Source of the DNA: DASQWC01 sp035640475
Lineage (GTDB): Bacteria; Actinomycetota; JAICYB01
Assembly: GCA_035640475.1 (NCBI GenBank)
Contig: DASQWC010000104.1
Coordinates: 1 to 28,864, forward strand
Length of the DNA: 28,864 nt
Reading direction: 5' to 3'
Positions 1 through 7,410 of this stretch are shown here, in pieces. Each line of letters begins with the position of its first letter. The stretch's first letter is position 1. Position numbers and translations under genes: made by a program. The notes under the pieces are model-generated. The model saw nothing but the letters and a program-made list of their open reading frames with translations. It was not told the DNA's origin and did not search any database.

Positions 1-602
1 TCGGCGGCCTTCTCGTCGACGGCGATGCCCGCCACTCGTGGGTCCCACAGCGCGCCGAATGCCCGCCGCCGTCCGGTTTCATCAAAGTTTGCGTCGCGCC
101 GCACGAGCTCCGGCACCGCGACGACGAGGCCAACGTGATCGCCGACACGGACGCCGAAGTGTTTCGCGAGCCGCTCGTTGATGACGACCTCGTCGGGACC
201 GAGCTCGGTGAGATCGGTTGTGCCGCTGCGCTCTCGCGGGAGCCCGAAGGCTCGCTCCTGGGAGTCGAGCCCGAGGAGCTGGGCCTGCTCGCGCCTGTCG
301 CGATATGCCGTGGCAACCGCGGGGAGGATGAGCCGCGTCGTCCACGCTCGCGCCACGCCTTGACCCTCTCGTGCGACGAACGTCGCGGCGCTCTGGCTGA
401 AGACGGCCTCGCCGGGCCGCGTGATTGCGACATCGACACCAGGCCACTGCGCACGGGCATCGGCAACGAACAGGGTCTCCAACGAGTCGGCGGCAACGAG
501 CGCGCCCACCGTCGTGAGGCTCATCGCCGCCAGTCCGAGCACGACCAGCAGACCGCGCCCGGGCCGCCGCACGGCGCTGCGGATCCAGAGCCGCGCGAGC
601 AC
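1..602 (-). CDS. ABC transporter permease, FtsX/MacB-like (partial, N-terminal 200 residues)
   Basis: This open frame starts with GTG at 602, two bases after the stop of the ATPase gene, and runs off the left edge. The N-terminus (LARLWIRSAVRRPGR) is followed by a hydrophobic segment at about residues 15-38 (LLVVLGLAAMSLTTVGALVAA) and then a soluble extracytoplasmic stretch with no further membrane span. That layout, one N-terminal helix and then a large periplasmic-type domain, is typical of FtsX/MacB-type permeases (MacB_PCD plus FtsX). The adjacent LolD/MacB-type ATPase supports the call. The substrate cannot be told; these systems export lipids or peptides or act as mechanotransmitters rather than importing sugars. 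The gene appears to be the last visible member of the leftward operon. The C-terminal membrane domain lies outside the window. Confidence 0.75.
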   Translation of the reverse strand, partial: MLARLWIRSAVRRPGRGLLVVLGLAAMSLTTVGALVAADSLETLFVADARAQWPGVDVAITRPGEAVFSQSAATFVAREGQGVARAWTTRLILPAVATAYRDRREQAQLLGLDSQERAFGLPRERSGTTDLTELGPDEVVINERLAKHFGVRVGDHVGLVVAVPELVRRDANFDETGRRRAFGALWDPRVAGIAVDEKAA

Positions 603-604
603 GA

Positions 605-1273
605 TCAGCCCGGCTCGATCGCGCCGTCGCGCATGGTCACTATGCGGTCGGACGACGACGCGACGTGCGCGTCGTGCGTAACGACGACGACCGTGCGGGA
701 CGACGCGACGGCGCGGCGGAGGAGCGCGACGATTTGCTCACCGGAAGCACTGTCGAGGGCGCCGGTCGGCTCGTCGGCCCACAACACGTCCGGATCGGTC
801 GAGAGTGCACGTGCGAGCGCGACGCGCTGTTGCTCGCCGACCGACAGGGAGGCGGGGAACTCGCCGTCTCGATCGGCCAGGCCGACTTGAAGCAGCATCT
901 CGGTCGTCTTTCGGCGAATATCTTCCGCCTGATCACCGCGCAGCACGAGCGGCAGCTGGACGTTCTCCGCGACGGTCAGCGCGGGCAGCAGGTTGAGCGT
1001 CTGGAAGACGAAGGCGAAGCGCTCGGCCCGCAGGTCGCTGCGTGCATCGTCGTCGAGCGTTGCCAGATCGACGCCGTCGCACAGCACGCGTCCCTCGTCC
1101 GGCGTCGTCAGGCCGGACAGGCAACTCAACAGCGTCGACTTCCCGCTCCCGGACGGCCCGGTGATGGCGAGCAGCTCCGCCGGGCGGACGTCGATATCGA
1201 CGCCGTCGAGCGCAACGACCCGCGGACCGTACGACTTCCGAAGACCTTCGGCGCGTACGACCGGCTCTGGCAC
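605..1273 (-). CDS. ABC transporter ATP-binding protein (MacB/LolD type)
   Basis: This is a 222-residue single ABC domain. The Walker A motif GPSGSGKST is at residues 39-47, the Q-loop is near FVFQTLNLLP (88-97), the signature is LSVGEQQR (143-150) rather than LSGGQ, Walker B is VLWADEP (163-169) followed by TGALD, and the switch histidine is H200. The ADEPTGALD string and the overall length are typical of the LolD/MacB/FtsE-like family that energises FtsX-type permeases, one of which starts two bases downstream. The start is GTG at 1273, ten bases after the stop of the sugar dehydrogenase-like gene, with AAAGG abutting it, so a slightly different start is possible. The position suggests co-transcription with the quinoprotein operon, but a functional link is only inferred. 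Confidence 0.9.
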   Translation of the reverse strand: MPEPVVRAEGLRKSYGPRVVALDGVDIDVRPAELLAITGPSGSGKSTLLSCLSGLTTPDEGRVLCDGVDLATLDDDARSDLRAERFAFVFQTLNLLPALTVAENVQLPLVLRGDQAEDIRRKTTEMLLQVGLADRDGEFPASLSVGEQQRVALARALSTDPDVLWADEPTGALDSASGEQIVALLRRAVASSRTVVVVTHDAHVASSSDRIVTMRDGAIEPG

Positions 1274-1283
1274 CCTTTGGTGT

Positions 1284-2855
1284 CTAGACGACCCGGCGGC
1301 GGCGTGACAAGCCGACGATCACGAGCAGCAACATCCCGACGAGAAGACCCTCACGAGTCCCAAGCGTGAGACGCGATGCGCTCGCCGCCGTATTCGTCTC
1401 GACAGGGCCGAGCTCGGGCGTGCGGACCTTCGCGCCGAGGTAGTCGGCGGATGTCGCCGTGCAGCCCATGCACTTCAAGCGGCTGACGGCCGAGTTCGGG
1501 TTGTTGTAGAAGCCGGAGCCGTACTCCGCGATGTAGAGCGCGCCGTCCGGCCCGATCTCGGCGTCGATCGGACTGGTCGGGAGATTCGGGACCGCGCCGG
1601 CGAACGAGTTCGGCGCGTGGAAATGGAAGGACGTGATCTGCGCCGTGTCGAGCTTGCCCTTGTCGCCGATCGGGGCCGTCCAGAACACGCCGCGCATGAA
1701 GTCCCAGAAGATGAGCTTCCCCTGGAATGCGCCGTCGAGCTGTAAGGCGCCTTTGCCCGTGTAGCGGTAGGGCGGTCCCGACATGAGCGTGCGGGGGCCG
1801 AGACCCATTCCCGGGAACTCCTCCGACGGGCCGTAGGGGATGTAGATCGTCGCCGGCGTCATGCCTTTGCACGACAGTGGACCCTTCGACTCGCCGGAGG
1901 CGTAGTCGTAATCCATGTACGGCGTGTTGTTGCCGATGCAGCGCGGCCACCCGTGGTTCGTGCCGCCGCCGGGCGGAATGGTCTCCAGCTCGTCCATGCC
2001 GGCCGGTCCGCGATTGGGATCCGATCCGTACGCGTCGGGACCGACGTTGCCGACGTATACGGCACCGGTGACCGGGTCGTAGCCGATTCGATAGTCGCTG
2101 CGCAGGCCCATCGCGTAGACGTACGGGTTGTAGCGCTTGTCTCCGACGTGCGGGTTGTTCTTCGGGACGCCGCCGGTCGCGGTGAAGCGCAGGATCTTTC
2201 CGCGAAGATCGCGCGGATTGCCGGCCGTCCGGTCGGCGTCGAAGGCGCGCCGACCCTTGCGCTTGTCGCGCGGGTTGTACATGTCCTCACGCGGAGATGA
2301 GTCGTCGCCGACCGACAACAGGATCGTGCCGTCCTTCATCCACGTCATGTCGCCGCCGTAGTGGCAGCAGTGATCCCACTCGGCCGGGATCTCGAGAATC
2401 GTCTTGCGGCTCTTGAGATCAAGCTTGTCCTTGCGCAGGACGAACGTCGCGATGCGGAACTTGCCCTCTTGTGTCTTCGCCTTCCGGGAGCCGGGAACCG
2501 AATAGTGGACGTAGATCTTGCCGGTGCGCATGAAGTTGCGGTCCAACAGCAAGCCGTGCAGGCCGCCTTCTTCGAGCAGCTTGTCCGGGCAGGACGCGCA
2601 GGCGTTGCCGGCGACGGGAATGCGGCCCGACTCGATGAGTGTGCCGTCCTGGCGCCAGACCTTGATGGCTCCTTCGCGCTCGCCGATGATCACGCGTCCG
2701 TCGGGTGCGACCTCGATCTGCGTTGGATCGGCGACCTCCTGCGTGAGGACCTCTCGCTCGACCTTGAGCGGATCGATGTTGACCTGCGCACCGGCGACGC
2801 CGCCGAGCGCCGCGACGGCCAAGACGATGATCGTGACTGCTCCCACCCTGCGCAT
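1284..2855 (-). CDS. Exported PQQ-dependent sugar dehydrogenase-like beta-propeller (GSDH family), C-terminally membrane anchored
   Basis: This is a 523-residue protein. The start is placed at ATG 2855 because AGGGG lies seven bases upstream and a signal peptide follows at once (MRRVGAVTIIVLAVAALGGVAGA); the frame is open a further 12 codons upstream. GSDH-family landmarks are visible: HCCHYGGDM near 162-170 with GTILLSVGDD following, GLRSDYRIGYDPVTG near 250-264, and TNHGWPRC near 299-306, the equivalents of the histidine and blade motifs of soluble glucose/sorbosone dehydrogenases. The C-terminus carries a hydrophobic helix followed by SRRRRVV, which implies a membrane-tethered enzyme facing outward. 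There is no CXXCH haem c site, so electrons must go to an outside acceptor; cupredoxins are encoded across the divergent promoter. Substrate and PQQ binding are inferred from the family only. Confidence 0.85.
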   Translation of the reverse strand: MRRVGAVTIIVLAVAALGGVAGAQVNIDPLKVEREVLTQEVADPTQIEVAPDGRVIIGEREGAIKVWRQDGTLIESGRIPVAGNACASCPDKLLEEGGLHGLLLDRNFMRTGKIYVHYSVPGSRKAKTQEGKFRIATFVLRKDKLDLKSRKTILEIPAEWDHCCHYGGDMTWMKDGTILLSVGDDSSPREDMYNPRDKRKGRRAFDADRTAGNPRDLRGKILRFTATGGVPKNNPHVGDKRYNPYVYAMGLRSDYRIGYDPVTGAVYVGNVGPDAYGSDPNRGPAGMDELETIPPGGGTNHGWPRCIGNNTPYMDYDYASGESKGPLSCKGMTPATIYIPYGPSEEFPGMGLGPRTLMSGPPYRYTGKGALQLDGAFQGKLIFWDFMRGVFWTAPIGDKGKLDTAQITSFHFHAPNSFAGAVPNLPTSPIDAEIGPDGALYIAEYGSGFYNNPNSAVSRLKCMGCTATSADYLGAKVRTPELGPVETNTAASASRLTLGTREGLLVGMLLLVIVGLSRRRRVV

Positions 2856-2884
2856 CGTGTTGCCCCTTTCGCCCACCCGATCCA

Positions 2885-3799
2885 TCAGCACTTGTACGAG
2901 TACTCCATCCCGTGCAGCATGTCCCAGCCCAGTTTGGCGGCCTCCAAGCCCGTCGCTGCCGCGTCCTGTTCGATGATCAGCTCGGTCAGCCCGGGCTGCT
3001 TCGATTCCTTCGCAGCCCCGAACATGCGACGAAAGCCGTCGGGGCCGATTTCACCGGTGCCCGGATATGTTGGAAATCCGCCGCGCATGTCCTTCACATG
3101 GAACTGCCAGAAGCGGCCGGGAAACTTCTTCAACTGCGGGACGGGGTCGGTCACGGAGAAGCACCAGCCGAGATCGTTCTGAACGTGCACGTGCTTGGGA
3201 TTCGTGTACTTCACGAGGATGTCGACCGGCCGGAGCTTGGGATCGTCGTCGACGGGCTGCCACTCCCCGCCGTGGCAGTGGTGCCCAATGTGCTTGATGC
3301 CTTCCTTGCGGGCAACGGCGCCGGCCTTGTTGAGCGTGCGTGCGTATGCGATCCAGTCCTTCTTCGTGTTGCCGCCGGCCGACTTGCTTGCGGCGTTGAT
3401 GTAGATCTGCCCGACGGTAAGCGCGTCCTCGACGGTCGTCTTCCAGGCCGTGTCGTTGTAGGGATGACCGATCGTCATGTGTCCGGACGTGCACTTGATG
3501 CCGGCGTTGTCGCACGCCGTGCGAAAGTTGGCGGCCGTCACGGCGCTGCCGAATCCCGCGTGCTCGACCTTCGTGTAACCGATCTCGCGAAGCGCGGTCA
3601 GTGTCGCCTCCGGGCTCGCGTTGGCGAGCAGCAGCGTCGTAAACAGCTGGATGCTGATGTCGGTGTCCTTCACCGTAGCCGTGCACTGCTTCGCTGCGGC
3701 GACGCCGGCAAACGGGCGCGTCGCCACGAGTGCGGCGGCGGCTGCGCCGACGCCGAGCAGCCGCCGACGACTCAGGACGTGACCCAGGGCTTCATCCAT
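2885..3799 (-). CDS. Tat-exported sugar phosphate isomerase/epimerase-like TIM barrel
   Basis: This is a 304-residue protein. The start is ATG 3799, chosen because AAGGAGG lies seven bases upstream and a twin-arginine signal follows (LSRRRLLGVGAAAAALVA, residues 9-26); the longer open frame upstream encodes no sensible signal. The mature part is a xylose-isomerase-like TIM barrel (AP endonuclease 2 family). It has the pattern EIGYTKVEHAGF near 71-83, candidate metal ligands H173/H174 (GHHCHGGEW), D209 (QNDLGW), H234 (FHVKD) and E277 (IIEQD). Tat export fits a metalloenzyme that folds in the cytoplasm before secretion. The gene sits 11 bases after the PQQ propeller and 29 bases before the GSDH gene, so co-expression is likely. 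The reaction is not known; family members isomerise, epimerise or cleave sugars and keto-sugars. Confidence 0.85.
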   Translation of the reverse strand: MDEALGHVLSRRRLLGVGAAAAALVATRPFAGVAAAKQCTATVKDTDISIQLFTTLLLANASPEATLTALREIGYTKVEHAGFGSAVTAANFRTACDNAGIKCTSGHMTIGHPYNDTAWKTTVEDALTVGQIYINAASKSAGGNTKKDWIAYARTLNKAGAVARKEGIKHIGHHCHGGEWQPVDDDPKLRPVDILVKYTNPKHVHVQNDLGWCFSVTDPVPQLKKFPGRFWQFHVKDMRGGFPTYPGTGEIGPDGFRRMFGAAKESKQPGLTELIIEQDAAATGLEAAKLGWDMLHGMEYSYKC

Positions 3800-3810
3800 G
3801 CCGTGCCTCC

Positions 3811-5217
3811 TTACAAGCCGTACGCAGCGACAAACGTTCCGCAGTTGATGAAGATCATGTGGTGGGCAATGGAGAGCCCGCCGCTCGGCCCGGAGTTGCA
3901 TGCATTCCCGCCCTGATCAGTCGGTTCGAACTCGGCGAGCATCTCGCCGGAGTCGGCTTCCCACGCAGCAAGCCTGGAGTTGTTGATGCGCATCGTGTAG
4001 ACGACGCCGTTCGCCAGGACGACCGGACGGTACGGCGTATAGAACTCGAGCGAGGTCGGCGCCATCCAGATCGTCTCGCCGGTGGCGGGGTCGATGGCAT
4101 AAAGAATTCCCGGATTCGCGGTCACGTAGAGGCGGTTTCCGTCGTACGCGGCCATAGCCGAATTTCCGTCGAGTCGTGTCGCGACGTTGCTAACGCCGAC
4201 CGTTCGCTTCCACGCCGATGTCATGGTGTCCGTCCACACGGCGTGGAACGTTCCAGATTTCTGCATCGCCACGAGCATCTGTCGTCCGTTCACGGTCAGC
4301 AGCGTCGGACCGGCACCAAAATCTGCGTCGAACGCGCCGGACTCCGTGATCCAGTCCTTGTCGCCCTTGTAATTGCCGAGAATCTCGCCGAACGTCTCCC
4401 TCGACCGGCGGACGTCGATCTTCAAGATCGAGTTGTCGTACTCCGCATCGGCGGCGGCTTCTTCGGCATTCGACGTCCCGACGTAGAGGTAGCCGTGCTT
4501 GTCGACGGCCGCGGTCGCCCAGATCCCCCCGCCGAGGTAGTCACTGTTCCCGGGATTCGTCGTCCGGATCTTTAGCGCCTTGCCGGTTGCTTCGTCGAAG
4601 ATGCCGAAGCCGGGCCGCGAGCCGGGATCGAAGTCCGGGCCGGTTGTGAAGGTGACGTGCACTCCCTCGGCAACCTTCGGGGACGAGAGCTGCGAAGCGT
4701 CGTAGCCGAAGTACACGCGCTTGCTCTTCCATATCCGGCGGCCGGTCCGCGCGTCGTACGCGGCGCCGAAGGGCTTTCCGTCGCCGGCGCCATCTACGTG
4801 GACACGAGCCCCAGAGATCGTCGCGCCGAAGGGACAGTAGATCTGGAAGTAGTCGGATTCGGTGCAACCGGAGTCGTTGTCGGCTCTCCACACGAGCTCG
4901 CCCGTGAGGACGTCAATCGCGTTGAGCAGTCCTCCGCCCTGGGCGTACACGCAACTCCCGGAAACGGTCGGCGTCGACTGGCCCGGCATCACGTTCGTCG
5001 TGACCCATCGCAGCTTCAGCTCGCCCACGTTGTCCGGCGAGATCGATTTCTCTCTCGGCTGAATGTTGGTGTTGGCGTTGTTGCCGCCGACGGTGGGCCA
5101 CTCACCGCCGCCGCCCCGGAGTGTCGTCGCACAGGTCTTCGGCGACGCGGCGAAAGCGGCCGGCGCGAGCAAGGCACTCATCACGAGCAGGACGAGCAGT
5201 ATTCGAACCCTCCGCAA
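3811..5217 (-). CDS. Exported PQQ-binding-like beta-propeller protein (quinoprotein dehydrogenase / BamB-like fold)
   Basis: This is a 468-residue protein with a signal peptide (MRRVRILLVLLVMSALLAPAAFA). The start is TTG at 5217, supported by GGGGAGG six bases upstream. The mature N-terminus has the quinoprotein entry pattern EWPTVGGNNANTN...ISPDNVGELKLRW (about 39-71). It is followed by repeated propeller blades with the A-x-D-x-x-T-G-x-x-x-W signature, for example AIDVLTGELVW, AYDARTGRRIW and AIDPATGETIW. These are typical of PQQ_2 and polyvinyl-alcohol-dehydrogenase-like propellers. No CXXCH motif is present, so there is no fused cytochrome c, and no membrane anchor is visible. It could be an enzyme using PQQ or a non-catalytic BamB-like propeller; the context of sugar enzymes and cupredoxins favours an oxidase role. 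The gene is second or third in the leftward operon. Confidence 0.8.
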   Translation of the reverse strand: MRRVRILLVLLVMSALLAPAAFAASPKTCATTLRGGGGEWPTVGGNNANTNIQPREKSISPDNVGELKLRWVTTNVMPGQSTPTVSGSCVYAQGGGLLNAIDVLTGELVWRADNDSGCTESDYFQIYCPFGATISGARVHVDGAGDGKPFGAAYDARTGRRIWKSKRVYFGYDASQLSSPKVAEGVHVTFTTGPDFDPGSRPGFGIFDEATGKALKIRTTNPGNSDYLGGGIWATAAVDKHGYLYVGTSNAEEAAADAEYDNSILKIDVRRSRETFGEILGNYKGDKDWITESGAFDADFGAGPTLLTVNGRQMLVAMQKSGTFHAVWTDTMTSAWKRTVGVSNVATRLDGNSAMAAYDGNRLYVTANPGILYAIDPATGETIWMAPTSLEFYTPYRPVVLANGVVYTMRINNSRLAAWEADSGEMLAEFEPTDQGGNACNSGPSGGLSIAHHMIFINCGTFVAAYGL

Positions 5218-5245
5218 GCGAGCCTCCCCGCTCCCTTGTGCGCCG

Positions 5246-6166
5246 CTATCGAATCACTCGCGGCCGCAGCGTTTGGTACGCGACCTCGAGCCCGGTCTTG
5301 ACCTTCTCTTCCGTCCCTCCCCAAACGGGGTCCTCGTGCTCAACCGACAGGACACCCTCGAACCCCTCTTCGTACATCGCATCGATCAGCCCGACCCAGT
5401 CGATCCCGCCGGGGCCCGGCACCCGGTAGCGCCACCATCCGACGTCCCACGGGTCTTCGCGCTCGACGGCTTTGCCCGGCCACCCGTACCGATTGCGCCG
5501 GTCCGCGAAAAGTTCGATGTCCTTGGCCTGAGCGTGGGGGATGCGGTCGACGTATGGGCGAAGTGCCGTGACCGGATCGATCCCCATCCAGACGAGATGG
5601 CTCGGGTCGTAGTTGAGATACAGGCCGATTCCGAACATCCACTCCCAGAGCTCGGGGGAGTAGGCGAGGTTGCCCGGATAGCCGTCCGGGTGCCAGCCCT
5701 CCATGACGCAGTTCTCGATGATGATCTTCACGTTGCGCGAGCCGGCATGGTCCACGAGCGGCTTGAAGACCTCCTCGGCCTCCGCGAGGTTCTCCTTGAC
5801 CGACTTGGTCGGATCGCGGCCGACGAACGTACCGACCGTCTCGCAGCGCAGCAGTGCCGCCGCGTCGATGCAGGCGAGCACGTGCTCGTTGATGGCCTTC
5901 CGCTCCCGCGCGTCCGGGTGCAGATTGTTGTCGTAGAACGCGAGAGACGACAGCACGAGTTTGTTGTCGTCGAAGACCTTCCTGACGCGCTCGGCGTCGC
6001 CGTCGGTGAACGACTCGGCCTTGAGGTGGGTCGCAGTGAACGGCCGGTCGCCGAGATCGGGCCACGCCGCGACCTCGAGCGCCTCATATCCGGTCTTCGA
6101 CGCCCACGCCGCGATGTCCTCCAGCGACTGGTTGGGCAGACACGCGGTCAGGAAGCCGAGCTTCAC
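5246..6166 (-). CDS. Cytoplasmic sugar phosphate isomerase/epimerase (xylose isomerase-like TIM barrel)
   Basis: This is a 306-residue protein with no signal peptide, so it is cytoplasmic, unlike its two Tat-exported relatives in this window. The ATG start overlaps the stop of the Gfo/Idh/MocA gene by four bases (ATGA), which implies translational coupling. Family landmarks are MKLGFLTACLPN at the N-terminus, KTGYEALEVAAW near 24-35, E151 (IIIENC), D187 and H190 (NYDPSHL), H211 (HAQAKD) and E276 (SVEHEDP). These match the metal and substrate residues of the AP-endonuclease-2-type barrel. Pairing of such a barrel with a Gfo/Idh/MocA oxidoreductase is common in catabolism of inositols, 3-keto-sugars and related compounds, where one enzyme oxidises and the other epimerises or cleaves. 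Exact chemistry cannot be read from sequence. Confidence 0.9.
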   Translation of the reverse strand: MKLGFLTACLPNQSLEDIAAWASKTGYEALEVAAWPDLGDRPFTATHLKAESFTDGDAERVRKVFDDNKLVLSSLAFYDNNLHPDARERKAINEHVLACIDAAALLRCETVGTFVGRDPTKSVKENLAEAEEVFKPLVDHAGSRNVKIIIENCVMEGWHPDGYPGNLAYSPELWEWMFGIGLYLNYDPSHLVWMGIDPVTALRPYVDRIPHAQAKDIELFADRRNRYGWPGKAVEREDPWDVGWWRYRVPGPGGIDWVGLIDAMYEEGFEGVLSVEHEDPVWGGTEEKVKTGLEVAYQTLRPRVIR

Positions 6167-7293
6167 GTGCCGACCTCTACCGTGCGGCCCTCGGATGCGG
6201 AGCGCAGGACCGCGTCTGTGATGTGCGCTGCGCGAACGCCGTCGCGGAAGCGGGGAAGGCCGTCGTGTGCCTCACCGGTCGTGATCGTGGCGTAGGACTC
6301 CGTGACGAACGCATCGAAGCAATCGTGGTAGCCGAGCGGATGACCGGCGGGGAGTGTTGCATAGACGGCGGCATCCTTCGACAGCGTCTCCGGGGCCCGC
6401 GCGATCGCCGTTGCGCCGTCGCGCTGGCCGAACCACAGGGTCTCGGGATGTTCCTGATCGAACGCAACGGCGGCCTCGCTTCCGTCGATCTCGAACCACA
6501 GACGGTTCTTTCTGCCGGCGGAGATCTGACTCACGATCAGCGTTCCGATGGCGCCCCCGTCGGTTCGGAAGAGCAGAGTCGCTGCGTCCTCGGTCGAGAC
6601 CTTCGTGCGTGTTGCGTTCTCTGCGTGTGAGAAGGCGGGTTGATGTTCCGCGAGCATGCGCTCCGCGAATGCTGTGAGAAGTTGCGCCGTTACGTGCGTG
6701 ATGCGGTGTCCGGTAACGAACTCGATGAGGTCGCACCAGTGCGAGCCGATATCGGCGAACGCGCGCGATGCGCCCCCGAGCTCCGAGTCGACGCGCCAGT
6801 TGCCGTCCTCGTCGGAGTGCAGCCAGTCCTGCAGATAGTGACCGTGCACCAGGTGCACGTCGCCGATCCGGGCCGAGTCGATGCGCGCGCGTGCTTCGCG
6901 TACGGTGGGGTAGTAGCGGTACACGAAGGGGACGGTTGCTACGGTGCCGGCCTTTCGTGCGGCTGCTTCCATCTCGCGCGCAGTGGCCGCGTCGAGCGCC
7001 AGCGGCTTTTCGCAGATGACGTGCTTACCGGCTTCGAGTGCGGCGAGGGTGAGCGGCGCGTGCAGATAGTTCGGCGTGCAGATGTGCACGACGTCGATGT
7101 CCCCAGAGGTCACGAGCTCGTGTGCGGAGTCGAAGGAACGCACGGCACCGAGCTCGCCGGCGGCGATTGCGCCGCGCTCGGGGGTTGAAGCGGCAACCCC
7201 GACGAGTTCTGCCCCGGCGAGGCGCGCCGAGCGTGCGTGGACACGCCCAACGAAGCCGGTTCCTACGATCCCCGCCCGCAAGGGTTGCGGCAT
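6163..7293 (-). CDS. Gfo/Idh/MocA family NAD(P)-dependent oxidoreductase
   Basis: This is a 376-residue protein. The Rossmann nucleotide site GTGFVG is at residues 11-16, the conserved EKP motif is at 95-97 (CEKPLALD), and the second-domain motif DIGSHWCD (181-188) has the usual D, H and D positions. The family oxidises or reduces sugars, inositols and keto-sugars with NAD(P). It is the first gene of the leftward operon and overlaps the following TIM barrel gene by four bases. No convincing Shine-Dalgarno precedes ATG 7293. Instead TAGGAT lies six bases upstream with TTGCAA 18 bases further, which suggests a leaderless transcript. The start is well fixed because the Rossmann fold begins at residue 7. 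Confidence 0.93.
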   Translation of the reverse strand: MPQPLRAGIVGTGFVGRVHARSARLAGAELVGVAASTPERGAIAAGELGAVRSFDSAHELVTSGDIDVVHICTPNYLHAPLTLAALEAGKHVICEKPLALDAATAREMEAAARKAGTVATVPFVYRYYPTVREARARIDSARIGDVHLVHGHYLQDWLHSDEDGNWRVDSELGGASRAFADIGSHWCDLIEFVTGHRITHVTAQLLTAFAERMLAEHQPAFSHAENATRTKVSTEDAATLLFRTDGGAIGTLIVSQISAGRKNRLWFEIDGSEAAVAFDQEHPETLWFGQRDGATAIARAPETLSKDAAVYATLPAGHPLGYHDCFDAFVTESYATITTGEAHDGLPRFRDGVRAAHITDAVLRSASEGRTVEVGT

Positions 7294-7299
7294 GTCGCA

Positions 7300-7329
7300 A
7301 TCCTAGAGGGAAGTTTGTCCGTTTTGCAA
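7300..7329 (-). promoter_or_regulatory. Predicted leaderless promoter for the leftward oxidoreductase operon
   Basis: On the minus strand, TTGCAA (7324-7329) is followed after 18 bases by TAGGAT (7300-7305), and the ATG begins six bases later at 7293. Spacing of a -10 box to the start codon of about six bases places transcription start at or next to the ATG. The -35 box sits in TTTTGC (7322-7327), which repeats six of eight bases of one arm of the operator at 7366-7391, so the same repressor might contact both sides. This is a pattern-based prediction only. Confidence 0.5.
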
Positions 7330-7365
7330 GCACAAGTCACCCCTCGTCTGGCCGCTGGATGTGTA

Positions 7366-7391
7366 ACTTTTGCCATTGACAACGCAAAAGT
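7366..7391. promoter_or_regulatory. Perfect inverted repeat, candidate ROK operator
   Basis: ACTTTTGC (7366-7373) and GCAAAAGT (7384-7391) are exact reverse complements separated by 10 bases, about one helical turn apart in the groove. The TTGACA -35 box of the rightward promoter (7376-7381) lies inside the spacer, so protein bound here would block RNA polymerase. The first rightward gene encodes a ROK protein with a DNA-binding domain, the natural candidate ligand-responsive repressor. Confidence 0.75.
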
Positions 7392-7405
7392 CGGTGTGCT
7401 TTAGT
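7376..7405 (+). promoter_or_regulatory. Predicted promoter of the ROK / sugar transport operon
   Basis: A consensus -35 box TTGACA (7376-7381) is followed, after 18 bases, by TTTAGT (7400-7405). The GTG at 7411 and the ATG at 7414 lie five and eight bases downstream, and no Shine-Dalgarno is present, so the message is probably leaderless. The -35 box is embedded in the spacer of the inverted repeat. Confidence 0.6.
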
Positions 7406-7410
7406 AACGC

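Noticed and set aside
5063..6295. A 410-codon open frame on the plus strand.
   Set aside because: It lies antisense to the PQQ propeller start and the TIM barrel gene, whose motifs are unambiguous; its translation resembles no protein family.
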